From Candidatus Mediterraneibacter surreyensis (GTDB taxonomy: Bacteria; Bacillota; Clostridia; Lachnospirales; Lachnospiraceae): DNA of 45,595 nt. Positions 38,981 through 45,595 of the stretch are shown one piece after another (position 1 is the first letter of the stretch; every line of letters starts with the position of its first letter). The translations under genes and the position numbers were made by a program. Location of the stretch: positions 1-45,595 of the forward strand of contig DWYB01000019.1 of assembly GCA_019118885.1 (NCBI GenBank), written 5' to 3'. The notes under the pieces were generated by a model. It was given only the letters and a program-made list of their open reading frames with translations. It was not told where the DNA came from and did not search any database.

Positions 38981-40138
38981 ATGGCAAGAGAATTTATTGT
39001 ACCGGGACGGATCATTTCCGGGACCGGGGCGCTTGAAACTGCAAAAACGATCCTGAAAAAGATGGGAAAGAAAGCTTTGATCGTCACAGATAAAGTGATG
39101 GTCGAACTGGGGAACTGTGCAAAGGCAGAACAGATTTTAGCGGAAGAGGGCATCGCATACAGTATCTGTTCTGAAATCACCGGAGAGCCGACAGATATTA
39201 TGATCGAGAAAGGATTAAAGCAATACAGGGAAGAAAAGTGTGATTTCCTTATTGCCCTGGGCGGCGGAAGCCCGATCGACTCGATGAAGGCGATTGGATC
39301 CCTGGTTAAAAACGGCGGGAATATCTCAGATTATATGGGAAAAGAGATCGATGTGGAGATGCCGCCTATGGCAGCGATCCCAACCACTGCGGGAACCGGG
39401 TCCGAGGCAACGCAGTTTACGATCATCACAGATACAAAAAAGGATATAAAAATGCTGCTGAAAGGCAGAGCGCTCATGCCGGATCTCGCGATCATCGATC
39501 CTCAGTTTACGATGACCGCTCCGCCGGCTGTCACAGCGGCGACAGGGCTGGACGCCCTGTGCCATGCAGTGGAGGCATATACTTCAAGAAAAGCCCAGAC
39601 TCTGTCGGACACGTTTGCACTGTCTGCGGTAAAGAGGATCTTTCAGTTCCTTCCGGAAGCATTCCGCGACGGGAAAAACGAAGAGGCAAGAGTGCAGATG
39701 TCGATCGCGGCGCTGGAAGCAGGGATCGCCTTTAACAATTCGTCTGTGACGATCATACATGGGATGAGCCGGCCGATCGGCGCACTGTTCCATGTCGCGC
39801 ATGGACTGTCAAACGCGATGCTGATGAAGGAATGCCTGGCTTTCGCGCTGCCGGGAGCATACAGCCGGTTTGCGGACCTGGGAAGAGCCATTGGGGCAGC
39901 GGATGAAAAAGACGGAGAGAAAGAGGCGGCGGAAAAATTCCTCATCGCGGTGGAAAGACTGACAAAAGAACTGAAAACACCGGCTCCCGCGGAAATAGGG
40001 ATCGGCAGGGAGGCGTTTTTCAAAGAGATCGATAAGATGGCGCATGATGCGATGGAAAGCGGAAGCCCGCAGAATACGGCGCGTGAAGTGAGCGAAGAAG
40101 ATTTGAAAATTATTTATAAAAAATTGTGGGAAGCATAA
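38981..40138 (+). CDS. Iron-containing alcohol dehydrogenase
   Basis: 385-aa group III (Fe-dependent) dehydrogenase. The NAD(P)-binding GGGSPIDSMKA motif is near 94-104 and PTTAGTGSE near 134-142. Metal ligands are expected at D189-type, H in ALCHAVEAY, H in HGMSRPIGALFHVAHG. The substrate is not evident; within an iol cluster it may act on a polyol, ketose or malonate-semialdehyde/3-hydroxy acid product. It is not a standard iol gene, so its presence suggests a variant route. The start at 38981 has AAGAAAG upstream. Confidence 0.88.
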   Translation: MAREFIVPGRIISGTGALETAKTILKKMGKKALIVTDKVMVELGNCAKAEQILAEEGIAYSICSEITGEPTDIMIEKGLKQYREEKCDFLIALGGGSPIDSMKAIGSLVKNGGNISDYMGKEIDVEMPPMAAIPTTAGTGSEATQFTIITDTKKDIKMLLKGRALMPDLAIIDPQFTMTAPPAVTAATGLDALCHAVEAYTSRKAQTLSDTFALSAVKRIFQFLPEAFRDGKNEEARVQMSIAALEAGIAFNNSSVTIIHGMSRPIGALFHVAHGLSNAMLMKECLAFALPGAYSRFADLGRAIGAADEKDGEKEAAEKFLIAVERLTKELKTPAPAEIGIGREAFFKEIDKMAHDAMESGSPQNTAREVSEEDLKIIYKKLWEA

Positions 40139-40152
40139 GAGGAGAACACATT

Positions 40153-41166
40153 ATGATTAAAATAGGGATTATAGGAGCAGGCAGGATCGGAAGGGTACAT
40201 ATTACCAGTATTACAACAAGGGTACATGGAGCGGTCATCAAAACGGCAGCGGATCCGTTTTTAGACGAGGATACGGCAGCATGGGCGAAGAGTATGGGGG
40301 TAGGACATACGACAAAGGATTACAGAGAGATCATTGAAGACCCTGAGATCGACGCGGTGCTGATCTGTTCGCCGACAGATACACATTCGAAGATCTCACT
40401 GGAAGCCATCAGGAGCGGGAAACATGTATTCTGTGAAAAACCGATCGATCATGATGTGGATAAAATACAGGAAGTTATCAAGGCGCTGGAAAATACAGGT
40501 CTGAAATACCAGGTCGGGTTCAACAGAAGGTTCGACCATAATTTTGCATCCCTGCAGAAGACAGTAAAAGAAGGAAAAATAGGGACGCCGGAAATCATTA
40601 AGATCACATCCCGGGATCCGGAGCCGCCGAGTATTGATTACGTCAAAGTCTCAGGGGGGATGTTCCTGGATATGACGATCCACGATTTTGATATGGTACG
40701 GTTCCTTGCGGGATGCGACGCAGAAGAGGTATATGTACAGAGCGCAAATCTGGTCGACCCGGCGATCGGGGAAGCGGGCGATGTAGATACGGCGGTCATT
40801 ACGCTGAAAATGGAGAACGGAGCGATCGCTGTGATCGACAACTGCAGGAGGGCAGCCTACGGATACGACCAGAGGGCAGAAGTATTCGGCTCAAAGGGGA
40901 TGGCGTCTATTTCCAATGACAGCCAGTCCTCGGTAACCGTGAGCAATGGAGACGGCGTGACAGGTGAAAAACCGCTGTACTTCTTCCTGGAAAGATATAT
41001 TGAAGCATATGGAAAAGAGATCGAAGCGTTTATCGATGCGGTCGTCAATGATAAGGAGACACCCCTGGGGGTATATGACGGGTTAAAGCCGGTGTTAATG
41101 GGGCTGGCAGCGAAAAAGTCGAGCGAAGAGCACAGGCCGGTGAAGATTTCAGAGATCATGCAGTAA
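40153..41166 (+). CDS. iolG: Inositol 2-dehydrogenase (Gfo/Idh/MocA family)
   Basis: 337-aa NAD-dependent oxidoreductase. The Rossmann motif is [12 protein letters not shown], the family EKP motif is HVFCEKPID (catalytic lysine K), and the catalytic [18 protein letters not shown] has the expected D and H. It oxidises myo-inositol to scyllo-inosose or acts on a related cyclitol or sugar. The ATG at 40153 with AGGAG 8 nt upstream is preferred; the ORF opens at 40126, overlapping the dehydrogenase. It is followed by iolE in the catabolic order. Confidence 0.88.
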   Translation: MIKIGIIGAGRIGRVHITSITTRVHGAVIKTAADPFLDEDTAAWAKSMGVGHTTKDYREIIEDPEIDAVLICSPTDTHSKISLEAIRSGKHVFCEKPIDHDVDKIQEVIKALENTGLKYQVGFNRRFDHNFASLQKTVKEGKIGTPEIIKITSRDPEPPSIDYVKVSGGMFLDMTIHDFDMVRFLAGCDAEEVYVQSANLVDPAIGEAGDVDTAVITLKMENGAIAVIDNCRRAAYGYDQRAEVFGSKGMASISNDSQSSVTVSNGDGVTGEKPLYFFLERYIEAYGKEIEAFIDAVVNDKETPLGVYDGLKPVLMGLAAKKSSEEHRPVKISEIMQ

Positions 41167-41179
41167 GGGGGTGAAAAAG

Positions 41180-42079
41180 ATGTTTCATAAAGAAAAAGTA
41201 AAATTGGGGATCGCACCGATCGCATGGACAAATGATGATCTTCCGGATCTGGGGGGAGAGAATACATTTGAACAGTGTGTCAGCGAGATGGCCCTTGCGG
41301 GATTTACGGGCTCTGAGGTAGGAAATAAATATCCAAAAGATCCGGATATACTGAAAAAGGCGCTGGAACTCAGGGGGATAGAGATCTGCAACCAGTGGTT
41401 TTCCGGTTTTCTGCTCACAAAGCCGTTCGAGGAAGTGGAAAAAGAATTCCGTGCGCAGCTCGCTTTCCTGAAAGCAATGGGCGCCGGGATCATAGGAGTC
41501 TCCGAGCAGAGCCACAGTGTACAGGGGCAGCAGGATACGCCGATATTCGGACATAAATATTGTATGGATGACGCCGAATGGGATGTTTTCTGCAAAGGGC
41601 TGAACAGGCTTGGGAAGATCGCAGCGGATGAGTATGGGATCTGCCTTACATATCACCACCATATGGGGACTGTTGTCCAGGACGAAGATGAAGTAGAGCG
41701 GATGATGGAAGAGACGGATGCGAAATATGTCAGCCTGCTTTTTGATACAGGGCATTTTAAATACTGCGGGGCAGATCCGCTGAAAATGGTACAAAAATAT
41801 GCCGGCAGGATCAAACATGTACACCTGAAAGATATCCGCCCGGAAGTTGTTGAAAAGGTAAAGAAAGAGGACCTGAGTTTCCTGGAAGGAGTGAGGCAGG
41901 GCACCTTTACGATACCTGGAGACGGGTGCATTGATTTTGAACCCATTTTCCGGGTGCTGGAAGAAAACGGATATGAAGGGTATATGGTGGTAGAGGCGGA
42001 ACAGGATCCGGCCAGGGCAAATCCTCTCGAATACGCCATCAGAGCGAGAAAATATATTTCAGAAAAAACAGGATTATAA
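41180..42079 (+). CDS. iolE: Inosose dehydratase-like TIM-barrel protein
   Basis: 299-aa member of the xylose-isomerase-like TIM-barrel family. It begins [28 protein letters not shown], the typical IolE N-terminus, and carries [25 protein letters not shown] and [11 protein letters not shown], metal-site segments of the family. It dehydrates scyllo-inosose to the diketone that IolD hydrolyses. The ATG at 41180 with GGGGG 9 nt upstream is chosen over the in-frame GTG at 41171. It lies 13 nt after iolG. Confidence 0.9.
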   Translation: MFHKEKVKLGIAPIAWTNDDLPDLGGENTFEQCVSEMALAGFTGSEVGNKYPKDPDILKKALELRGIEICNQWFSGFLLTKPFEEVEKEFRAQLAFLKAMGAGIIGVSEQSHSVQGQQDTPIFGHKYCMDDAEWDVFCKGLNRLGKIAADEYGICLTYHHHMGTVVQDEDEVERMMEETDAKYVSLLFDTGHFKYCGADPLKMVQKYAGRIKHVHLKDIRPEVVEKVKKEDLSFLEGVRQGTFTIPGDGCIDFEPIFRVLEENGYEGYMVVEAEQDPARANPLEYAIRARKYISEKTGL

Positions 42080-42103
42080 CAGAAAAAGAACAGGAGGGTT
42101 ACT

Positions 42104-43435
42104 ATGAAAAAGAGGATGAAACAAATAACAGCGGTACTTCTTGCAGGGATAATGACAGCTGGCCTGGCGGCATGCGGCAGCAGCCAGGACGGAGATAACG
42201 CAGATAAATCTTCAGATGGCAAAACAACAATTAAAATCGCATGGTGGGGCGGGGAATCCAGACATGAGTACACACAGAAACTGATGGACGCCTATATGGA
42301 AGAAAATCCGGATATTGAATTTGAGGCAACTCCGTCAGGCTGGGAAGGATATTTTGAGAAGCTCTCAACCCAGGCGTCATCCGGAAGTATGCCGGATCTT
42401 GTCCAGATGGATTATCAGTATATCGCAACTTATGCAAAAAATAATTCTCTGGCTGACCTTCAGGGATTTATTGACGACGGTACCCTGGATATGTCCCATG
42501 TTGATGACGCGACAATTGAAAGCGGCAGGATCGACGGAAAGACAGTCGGTATAGTTACCGGGACAAATACTCTGGCAGTAACCTATAATCCGGATGTACT
42601 GCAGCAGGCAGGACTGGAAGCCCCGGCTGATGACTGGACATGGGACGACTATATTGAACTGAATACAAAGGTTACGGAGATGACGGGCGAGCCGAGCGCG
42701 CTGACTGCTACGATCGGTGCATTTGGTGATATGAACTACTTTAACTACTGGGTAAGGCAGCATGGAGAAACGCTGTTTAATGAAGACGGAACAGGGCTTG
42801 GATTTGATGATGATTCCATAACGGCAGATTATTTCCAGATGTGGAAAGATCTCTCTGATAATAATGTGGCTCCGGATCCGGACGAGCAGTCCCAGATAGA
42901 GACGCTTGGCATCGAATCTCTTCCGGTCGTAACAGGAGAGGCGGCTACGACGATCGAATGGAATACTTATCCGACAAAAGTCATGAGCAGCAATGATAAT
43001 CTGAAACTGGCTTTAATGCCGGGAGCGACAGAGAATGACGCGATGTGGATGAAGCCGGCTATGTTCTGGAGTGTCTCCGAAACATCAAAAGTGAAAGAGG
43101 AATGTGCAAAGTTTATCGACTGGATGCAGAATTCAGAAGAAGCAAATGATATTATCATGGCGGATAAAGGAGTTCCGATCTCTTCTGAGATCCGTGATTA
43201 TATGGTGAATTCAGGCAAGCTGACACAGACTCAGATCGAAATGTTTGAGTATGCGGACAAGGCGACAGAAATAGCAGGGGAATGCCCGGCGCCGGAACCG
43301 AGCGGGATTTCTGAAGTGAACGAAGCATTTAAGAATGCGGGGACCAGTGTCCAGTACGGACAGACAACTCCGGAAGAAGCGGCAGTATCTTTCAGGGAGC
43401 AGGTTACGGATATCCTCGAAAGAAATAACGGGTAG
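42104..43435 (+). CDS. Sugar ABC transporter substrate-binding lipoprotein (orphan)
   Basis: 443-aa extracellular solute-binding protein, family 1. It has a lipoprotein signal peptide with lipobox GLAAC (lipidated C24), followed by a Ser/Asp-rich linker. The mature domain has KIAWWGGESRHEYTQKLMDAYMEENP and ends in EVNEAFKNAGTSVQYGQTTPEEAAVSFREQV, typical of sugar-binding ABC proteins. AGGAGGGTTACT precedes the ATG. The usual two permease genes are absent: a hairpin and then a tRNA gene follow. They may have been deleted or may lie elsewhere. Confidence 0.92.
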   Translation: MKKRMKQITAVLLAGIMTAGLAACGSSQDGDNADKSSDGKTTIKIAWWGGESRHEYTQKLMDAYMEENPDIEFEATPSGWEGYFEKLSTQASSGSMPDLVQMDYQYIATYAKNNSLADLQGFIDDGTLDMSHVDDATIESGRIDGKTVGIVTGTNTLAVTYNPDVLQQAGLEAPADDWTWDDYIELNTKVTEMTGEPSALTATIGAFGDMNYFNYWVRQHGETLFNEDGTGLGFDDDSITADYFQMWKDLSDNNVAPDPDEQSQIETLGIESLPVVTGEAATTIEWNTYPTKVMSSNDNLKLALMPGATENDAMWMKPAMFWSVSETSKVKEECAKFIDWMQNSEEANDIIMADKGVPISSEIRDYMVNSGKLTQTQIEMFEYADKATEIAGECPAPEPSGISEVNEAFKNAGTSVQYGQTTPEEAAVSFREQVTDILERNNG

Positions 43436-43473
43436 ACCGGAGTGCAATGCATAATGCCTGCTGAATAAAAAGA

Positions 43474-43531
43474 AACAGTTCCGCAGAAAAGGGAATTTTA
43501 AAGACCCCAGTTTCTGCGGGACTGTTAAATT
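43474..43531 (+). terminator. Likely terminator of the iol remnant operon
   Basis: AACAGTTCCGCAGAAA (43474-43489) pairs with TTTCTGCGGGACTGTT (43511-43526) with a 21-nt loop. Only a weak T-run (TAAATTT) follows, so termination may be partial. Confidence 0.6.
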
Positions 43532-43568
43532 TAAGGAAAACTTATTTCAGGAGAAAGTGTAAAAAAGG

Positions 43569-43597
43569 TTGAGAAAAGTTTAAAAACATGGTATATT
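43569..43597 (+). promoter_or_regulatory. tRNA-Arg promoter
   Basis: TTGAGA (43569-43574), an exact 17-bp spacer and TATATT (43592-43597). The -10 element is the first part of the large palindrome described separately. Confidence 0.7.
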
Positions 43598-43634
43598 ATT
43601 AATTGTGTCCGGGCCGGACACAATTAATAATATA
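43592..43634. repeat. Perfect 43-bp palindrome between promoter and tRNA
   Basis: Two perfect 21-nt arms (43592-43612 and 43614-43634) surround a single G at 43613. The arms begin TATATTATTAATTG and run into GTGTCCGG. The palindrome includes the -10 element, the start point and the sequence up to 2 nt before the mature tRNA. Confidence 0.9.
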
Positions 43635-43635
43635 A

Positions 43636-43709
43636 GTTTCTGTAGCTCAGCAGGATAGAGCGTCCGCCTCCTAAGCGGAAGGCCGGCGGTTCGAATCCGC
43701 CCAGGAACG
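43636..43709 (+). tRNA. tRNA-Arg (anticodon CCU)
   Basis: The acceptor stem GTTTCTG/CAGGAAC closes. The D arm is GCTC...GAGC, the anticodon stem TCCGC/GCGGA has loop CTCCTAA (anticodon CCT), and the T arm GGCGG-TTCGAAT-CCGCC is standard. The discriminator is G at 43709. The 3' CCA is not encoded. It reads AGG codons. tRNA-Arg(CCU) genes are frequent integration sites for mobile elements, and the genes just downstream are accessory in character. Confidence 0.95.
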
Positions 43710-43716
43710 TAACCGA

Positions 43717-43762
43717 GAAGCCGAAAATCCTTTGAAAGATCAAAGGGTTCGGCTTCTTTTAT
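43717..43762 (+). terminator. Terminator after tRNA-Arg
   Basis: GAAGCCGAA (43717-43725) pairs with TTCGGCTTC (43748-43756), with inner stem CCTTTG/CAAAGG; T-run follows. Confidence 0.88.
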
Positions 43763-43791
43763 TTTGGTATGTAAAATTCATCTGCAAGTGA

Positions 43792-43797
43792 TATAAT
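43792..43797 (+). promoter_or_regulatory. Putative -10 of the DUF4869-ATPase pair
   Basis: A perfect TATAAT, about 45 bp upstream of the gene start. No recognisable -35 at normal spacing, so it may need an activator or be weak. Confidence 0.45.
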
Positions 43798-43842
43798 AGG
43801 TTTACTATCGAAATCGCAGGATGATAATAGTGGAGGTATCAT

Positions 43843-44301
43843 ATGCTTACGATTATATATGGGGATGTAGAAAACAGCATTTATAATACAAGCATCTATT
43901 TTAAAAATACTTATGAACCGGAATGGATCGAATCAGAACTTGCAAAAAAGATAATTAAAGATGTTGATGATTCTGATGTTTTAAGTGGAGAGTGTATTAA
44001 CAGTCCGGTCTTAGGTCAGATCCCACCGGAGAGGCTGTCCGGTGGAGTTAAGACGCTGCTGCTGATGCTGAACGAGCCGGACAAGATCTTCAATGCATCT
44101 ACGTGCGGGGATAACTGTGCAAAGTGGATACTGGAAATAGGAAAACAGAAAGATCTGACGATCAATCTCAGGCATATGATGAGTTTTGGCCATGGGACAG
44201 AATTCGAGATCAGGATAGCAAACGGCGGAGAAATCGTACATTCTATGAGAGAACTTATCCCGATCGCCAGTAAATATCTGAATGAAATGAAGCAGGAGTA
44301 G
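43843..44301 (+). CDS. DUF4869 domain protein
   Basis: 152-aa protein of unknown function, recognised as DUF4869 from its opening (MLTIIYGDVENSIYNTSIYF) and the LSGGVKTLLLMLNEPDKIFNASTCGDNCAKWIL segment in the middle. A conserved run LRHMMSFG precedes the C-terminal part. GGAGG lies 6 nt before the ATG. Its TAG overlaps the GTG ahead of the next gene, and the two are translationally coupled. The partner is a P-loop ATPase, so the two likely act together. No membrane or DNA-binding motif is visible. Confidence 0.82.
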   Translation: MLTIIYGDVENSIYNTSIYFKNTYEPEWIESELAKKIIKDVDDSDVLSGECINSPVLGQIPPERLSGGVKTLLLMLNEPDKIFNASTCGDNCAKWILEIGKQKDLTINLRHMMSFGHGTEFEIRIANGGEIVHSMRELIPIASKYLNEMKQE

Positions 44302-44306
44302 TGCAT

Positions 44307-45305
44307 ATGAAAGGTTCACATAGGATCATTGTAGAGTCCAGAAAAGTAAAATATGATTTCACCATAAAAAGAAATATTACCATACTCACAGGAGACAGCG
44401 GGTCGGGGAAGACGGTTCTGATCGAGCTGATCCGGGACTACAGAAGATATGGCTCTGACAGCGGTGTATTTGTTTCATGTGACCGGGACTGCAGGACAAT
44501 AGATAACGAAGACTGGGAAAGACAGATTTCAGAAATATCGGACAGTATTATATTTATTGATGAAGGGAACCGTTTTCTGACTTCTAAGAGATTTGCAGAG
44601 CTTGTACAGAAATCCGATAATTATTTTGTGATCGCTACACGGGAAAAACTTCCGATGCTTCCCTACAGTGTGAATGAAATCTATGGCTTTCGGAAATCGG
44701 GAAAATTTCACGAGGCAAGGCAGACATACAATGAAATTTATCATCTCTATGGAGAAATATCAGAACAGAGTAAAGTCTGTCCGCAATATGTTCTTACGGA
44801 AGATTCAAATTCCGGGTATGAGTTTTTCTCATCACTGTTTAAACAAAGTAATATCAGCTGCGCTGCTGCGAATGGAAAATCCAATATTATTTTCAGTCTC
44901 CAAAAAATGGACCCGAAAGAAGGAATAGGGCTGGTTATTGTGGATGGAGCTGCATTTGGTTCAGAAATGCGGGATGTCAGCGAATATCTGAAAGAAGTCG
45001 GAGGCATTGTCCTCTATGCACCAGAATCATTTGAGTGGCTTCTGCTTTCTACAGATCTGATCCAGGAGATCAGGGTATCGCAAATACTGGAGCATCCGGA
45101 AGACTATATAGACAGCAGGGAGTATGCAAGTTGGGAAAGATTTTTCACAAAACTACTGGTGAGCCGGACACAGGGTGATCCGTTATGGGCATATTCAAAG
45201 AAGAAACTGCCGGATATATATTTATCTTCAAAGATAATGAATGCGGTTAAAAAGCAGATGAGGTTACTCGTGTGGGAGAAGAAGGAAAGGAAATCGAACA
45301 ACTGA
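44307..45305 (+). CDS. P-loop ATPase of unknown function, partner of DUF4869
   Basis: 332-aa ATPase-like protein. Walker A GDSGSGKT is at 29-36, preceded by the strand ITILT; Walker B is SIIFIDEGNRF with D85-E86. After the nucleotide-binding core (about 1-120) is a long C-terminal region with no motif I recognise (SRTQGDPLWAYSKKKLPDIYL near the end). No helicase or ABC signature is seen. The ATG at 44307 with AGGAG 8 nt upstream is preferred over the GTG at 44301. The family sometimes appears under misleading translation-factor names, which this sequence does not justify. Together with DUF4869 it forms a two-gene accessory module next to a tRNA; immunity or stress response is possible but untested. 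Confidence 0.75.
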   Translation: MKGSHRIIVESRKVKYDFTIKRNITILTGDSGSGKTVLIELIRDYRRYGSDSGVFVSCDRDCRTIDNEDWERQISEISDSIIFIDEGNRFLTSKRFAELVQKSDNYFVIATREKLPMLPYSVNEIYGFRKSGKFHEARQTYNEIYHLYGEISEQSKVCPQYVLTEDSNSGYEFFSSLFKQSNISCAAANGKSNIIFSLQKMDPKEGIGLVIVDGAAFGSEMRDVSEYLKEVGGIVLYAPESFEWLLLSTDLIQEIRVSQILEHPEDYIDSREYASWERFFTKLLVSRTQGDPLWAYSKKKLPDIYLSSKIMNAVKKQMRLLVWEKKERKSNN

Positions 45306-45425
45306 CCGTCCCCCTAATTTCACCTCTCTGGCTAATCCCCTGCAAAGGGGAGTCTGAAAAATGCCTTTTATTTCGTTTGATTCTGCTTACATATGGTTGA
45401 TACCTGACCGATAGAAAACCTTTGA
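45306..45425. other. Short gene-free stretch after the ATPase
   Basis: Only a small stem TCCCC/GGGGA (45336-45351) without a T-run is visible. I see no gene. Confidence 0.4.
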
Positions 45426-45595
45426 TTTCCTTACATTTCTTTTACTTACTTTGATAGTGAAAGAAACAAGCTTATCAGAGGCTCAGTCATCGGCAAGAAG
45501 ATTGACGAGGACGGCTTTGCCATCTGCGGCGCCATCTTCGGATTGTTTAAGGCAGACGAAACGGAATTTACTGAGGATACCGCTATTCTTACCGC
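45426..45595 (+). pseudogene. Start-less Cna_B/SpaA-type pilin fragment, runs off the window
   Basis: From the in-frame TGA at 45423 the frame stays open to the window edge, but no start codon with a ribosome site is present. From about 45480 it reads GSVIGKKIDEDGFAICGAIFGLFKADE, a clear Cna_B/SpaA prealbumin-like repeat (G-V-x-x-K-x-DEDG-x-x-x-x-GA-x-FGLFKA). Such repeats make the stalk of sortase-linked surface proteins and large adhesins, often carried by conjugative elements. Lack of a signal peptide and start suggests a 5'-truncated remnant, although the rest lies outside the window. Confidence 0.65.

Noticed and set aside
43710-45595. Duplicate of the tRNA-Arg 3' end as an attachment site
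   Set aside because: I looked for a second GGTTCGAATCCGCC-like block downstream and found none in the window, so an integration event at this tRNA cannot be confirmed here.

Overview
The window spans the chromosomal replication origin of a low-to-moderate GC Gram-positive bacterium, most likely a gut Lachnospiraceae (Clostridia). The basis is gene order (recF-yaaA-dnaN-dnaA on one side, rpmH-rnpA-yidD-yidC-jag-mnmE-mnmG-rsmG on the other, then parAB with two parS sites), bofA (a spore-former gene), DUF4446-serS-DUF3881, and strong AGGAGG-type ribosome binding sites. The genus cannot be fixed from the sequence.

Layout. (1) About 1-8,698: AT-rich accessory DNA, the right end of a genomic island that starts outside the window. 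It carries a five-gene minus-strand type I restriction-modification operon (winged-helix regulator, hsdR, hsdM, hsdS, 75-aa ORF), a divergent orphan protein with a four-cysteine cluster, a hairpin-rich noncoding stretch and a small coiled-coil ORF. It ends abruptly inside a cpaF/tadA pilus ATPase gene, which is cut off after its RPDRIV motif. (2) About 8,698-13,501: truncated cpaF, a cpaE/tadZ-like gene, bofA, and a DUF4173 membrane protein / XRE regulator / DUF2975 module with a clear promoter. (3) 13,502-22,700: gyrA, gyrB, recF, S4-domain gene, dnaN and dnaA on the minus strand. DnaA boxes lie on both sides of dnaA; the dense cluster at 22,469-22,641 is the likely oriC. A row of hairpins lies between gyrB and gyrA. 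(4) 22,669-30,091: rpmH to rsmG on the plus strand. (5) 30,092-31,975: a noncoding block with two long imperfect inverted repeats, a minus-strand alpha/beta hydrolase and two perfect parS sites. (6) 31,976-36,466: parA, parB, DUF4446, serS, DUF3881. (7) 36,493-43,435: a LacI-type regulator and a decayed myo-inositol gene cluster (5'-deleted iolD, iolB, an iron alcohol dehydrogenase, iolG, iolE, an orphan sugar-binding lipoprotein). (8) 43,569-45,595: tRNA-Arg(CCU) whose promoter holds a perfect 43-bp palindrome, then a DUF4869 gene coupled to a P-loop ATPase, and at the edge a start-less Cna_B/SpaA pilin fragment.

How it works together. The core is the replication-initiation, gyrase and segregation machinery (dnaA/dnaN/recF/gyrBA, oriC, parABS), together with genes for ribosome, RNase P, membrane-insertion and tRNA/rRNA-modification functions. 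Accessory DNA lies at both ends of the window. The observations most worth following are the paired giant inverted repeats at 30.2-30.8 kb, the palindromic tRNA-Arg promoter, the DUF4869/ATPase pair downstream of that tRNA, and the island junction inside cpaF.
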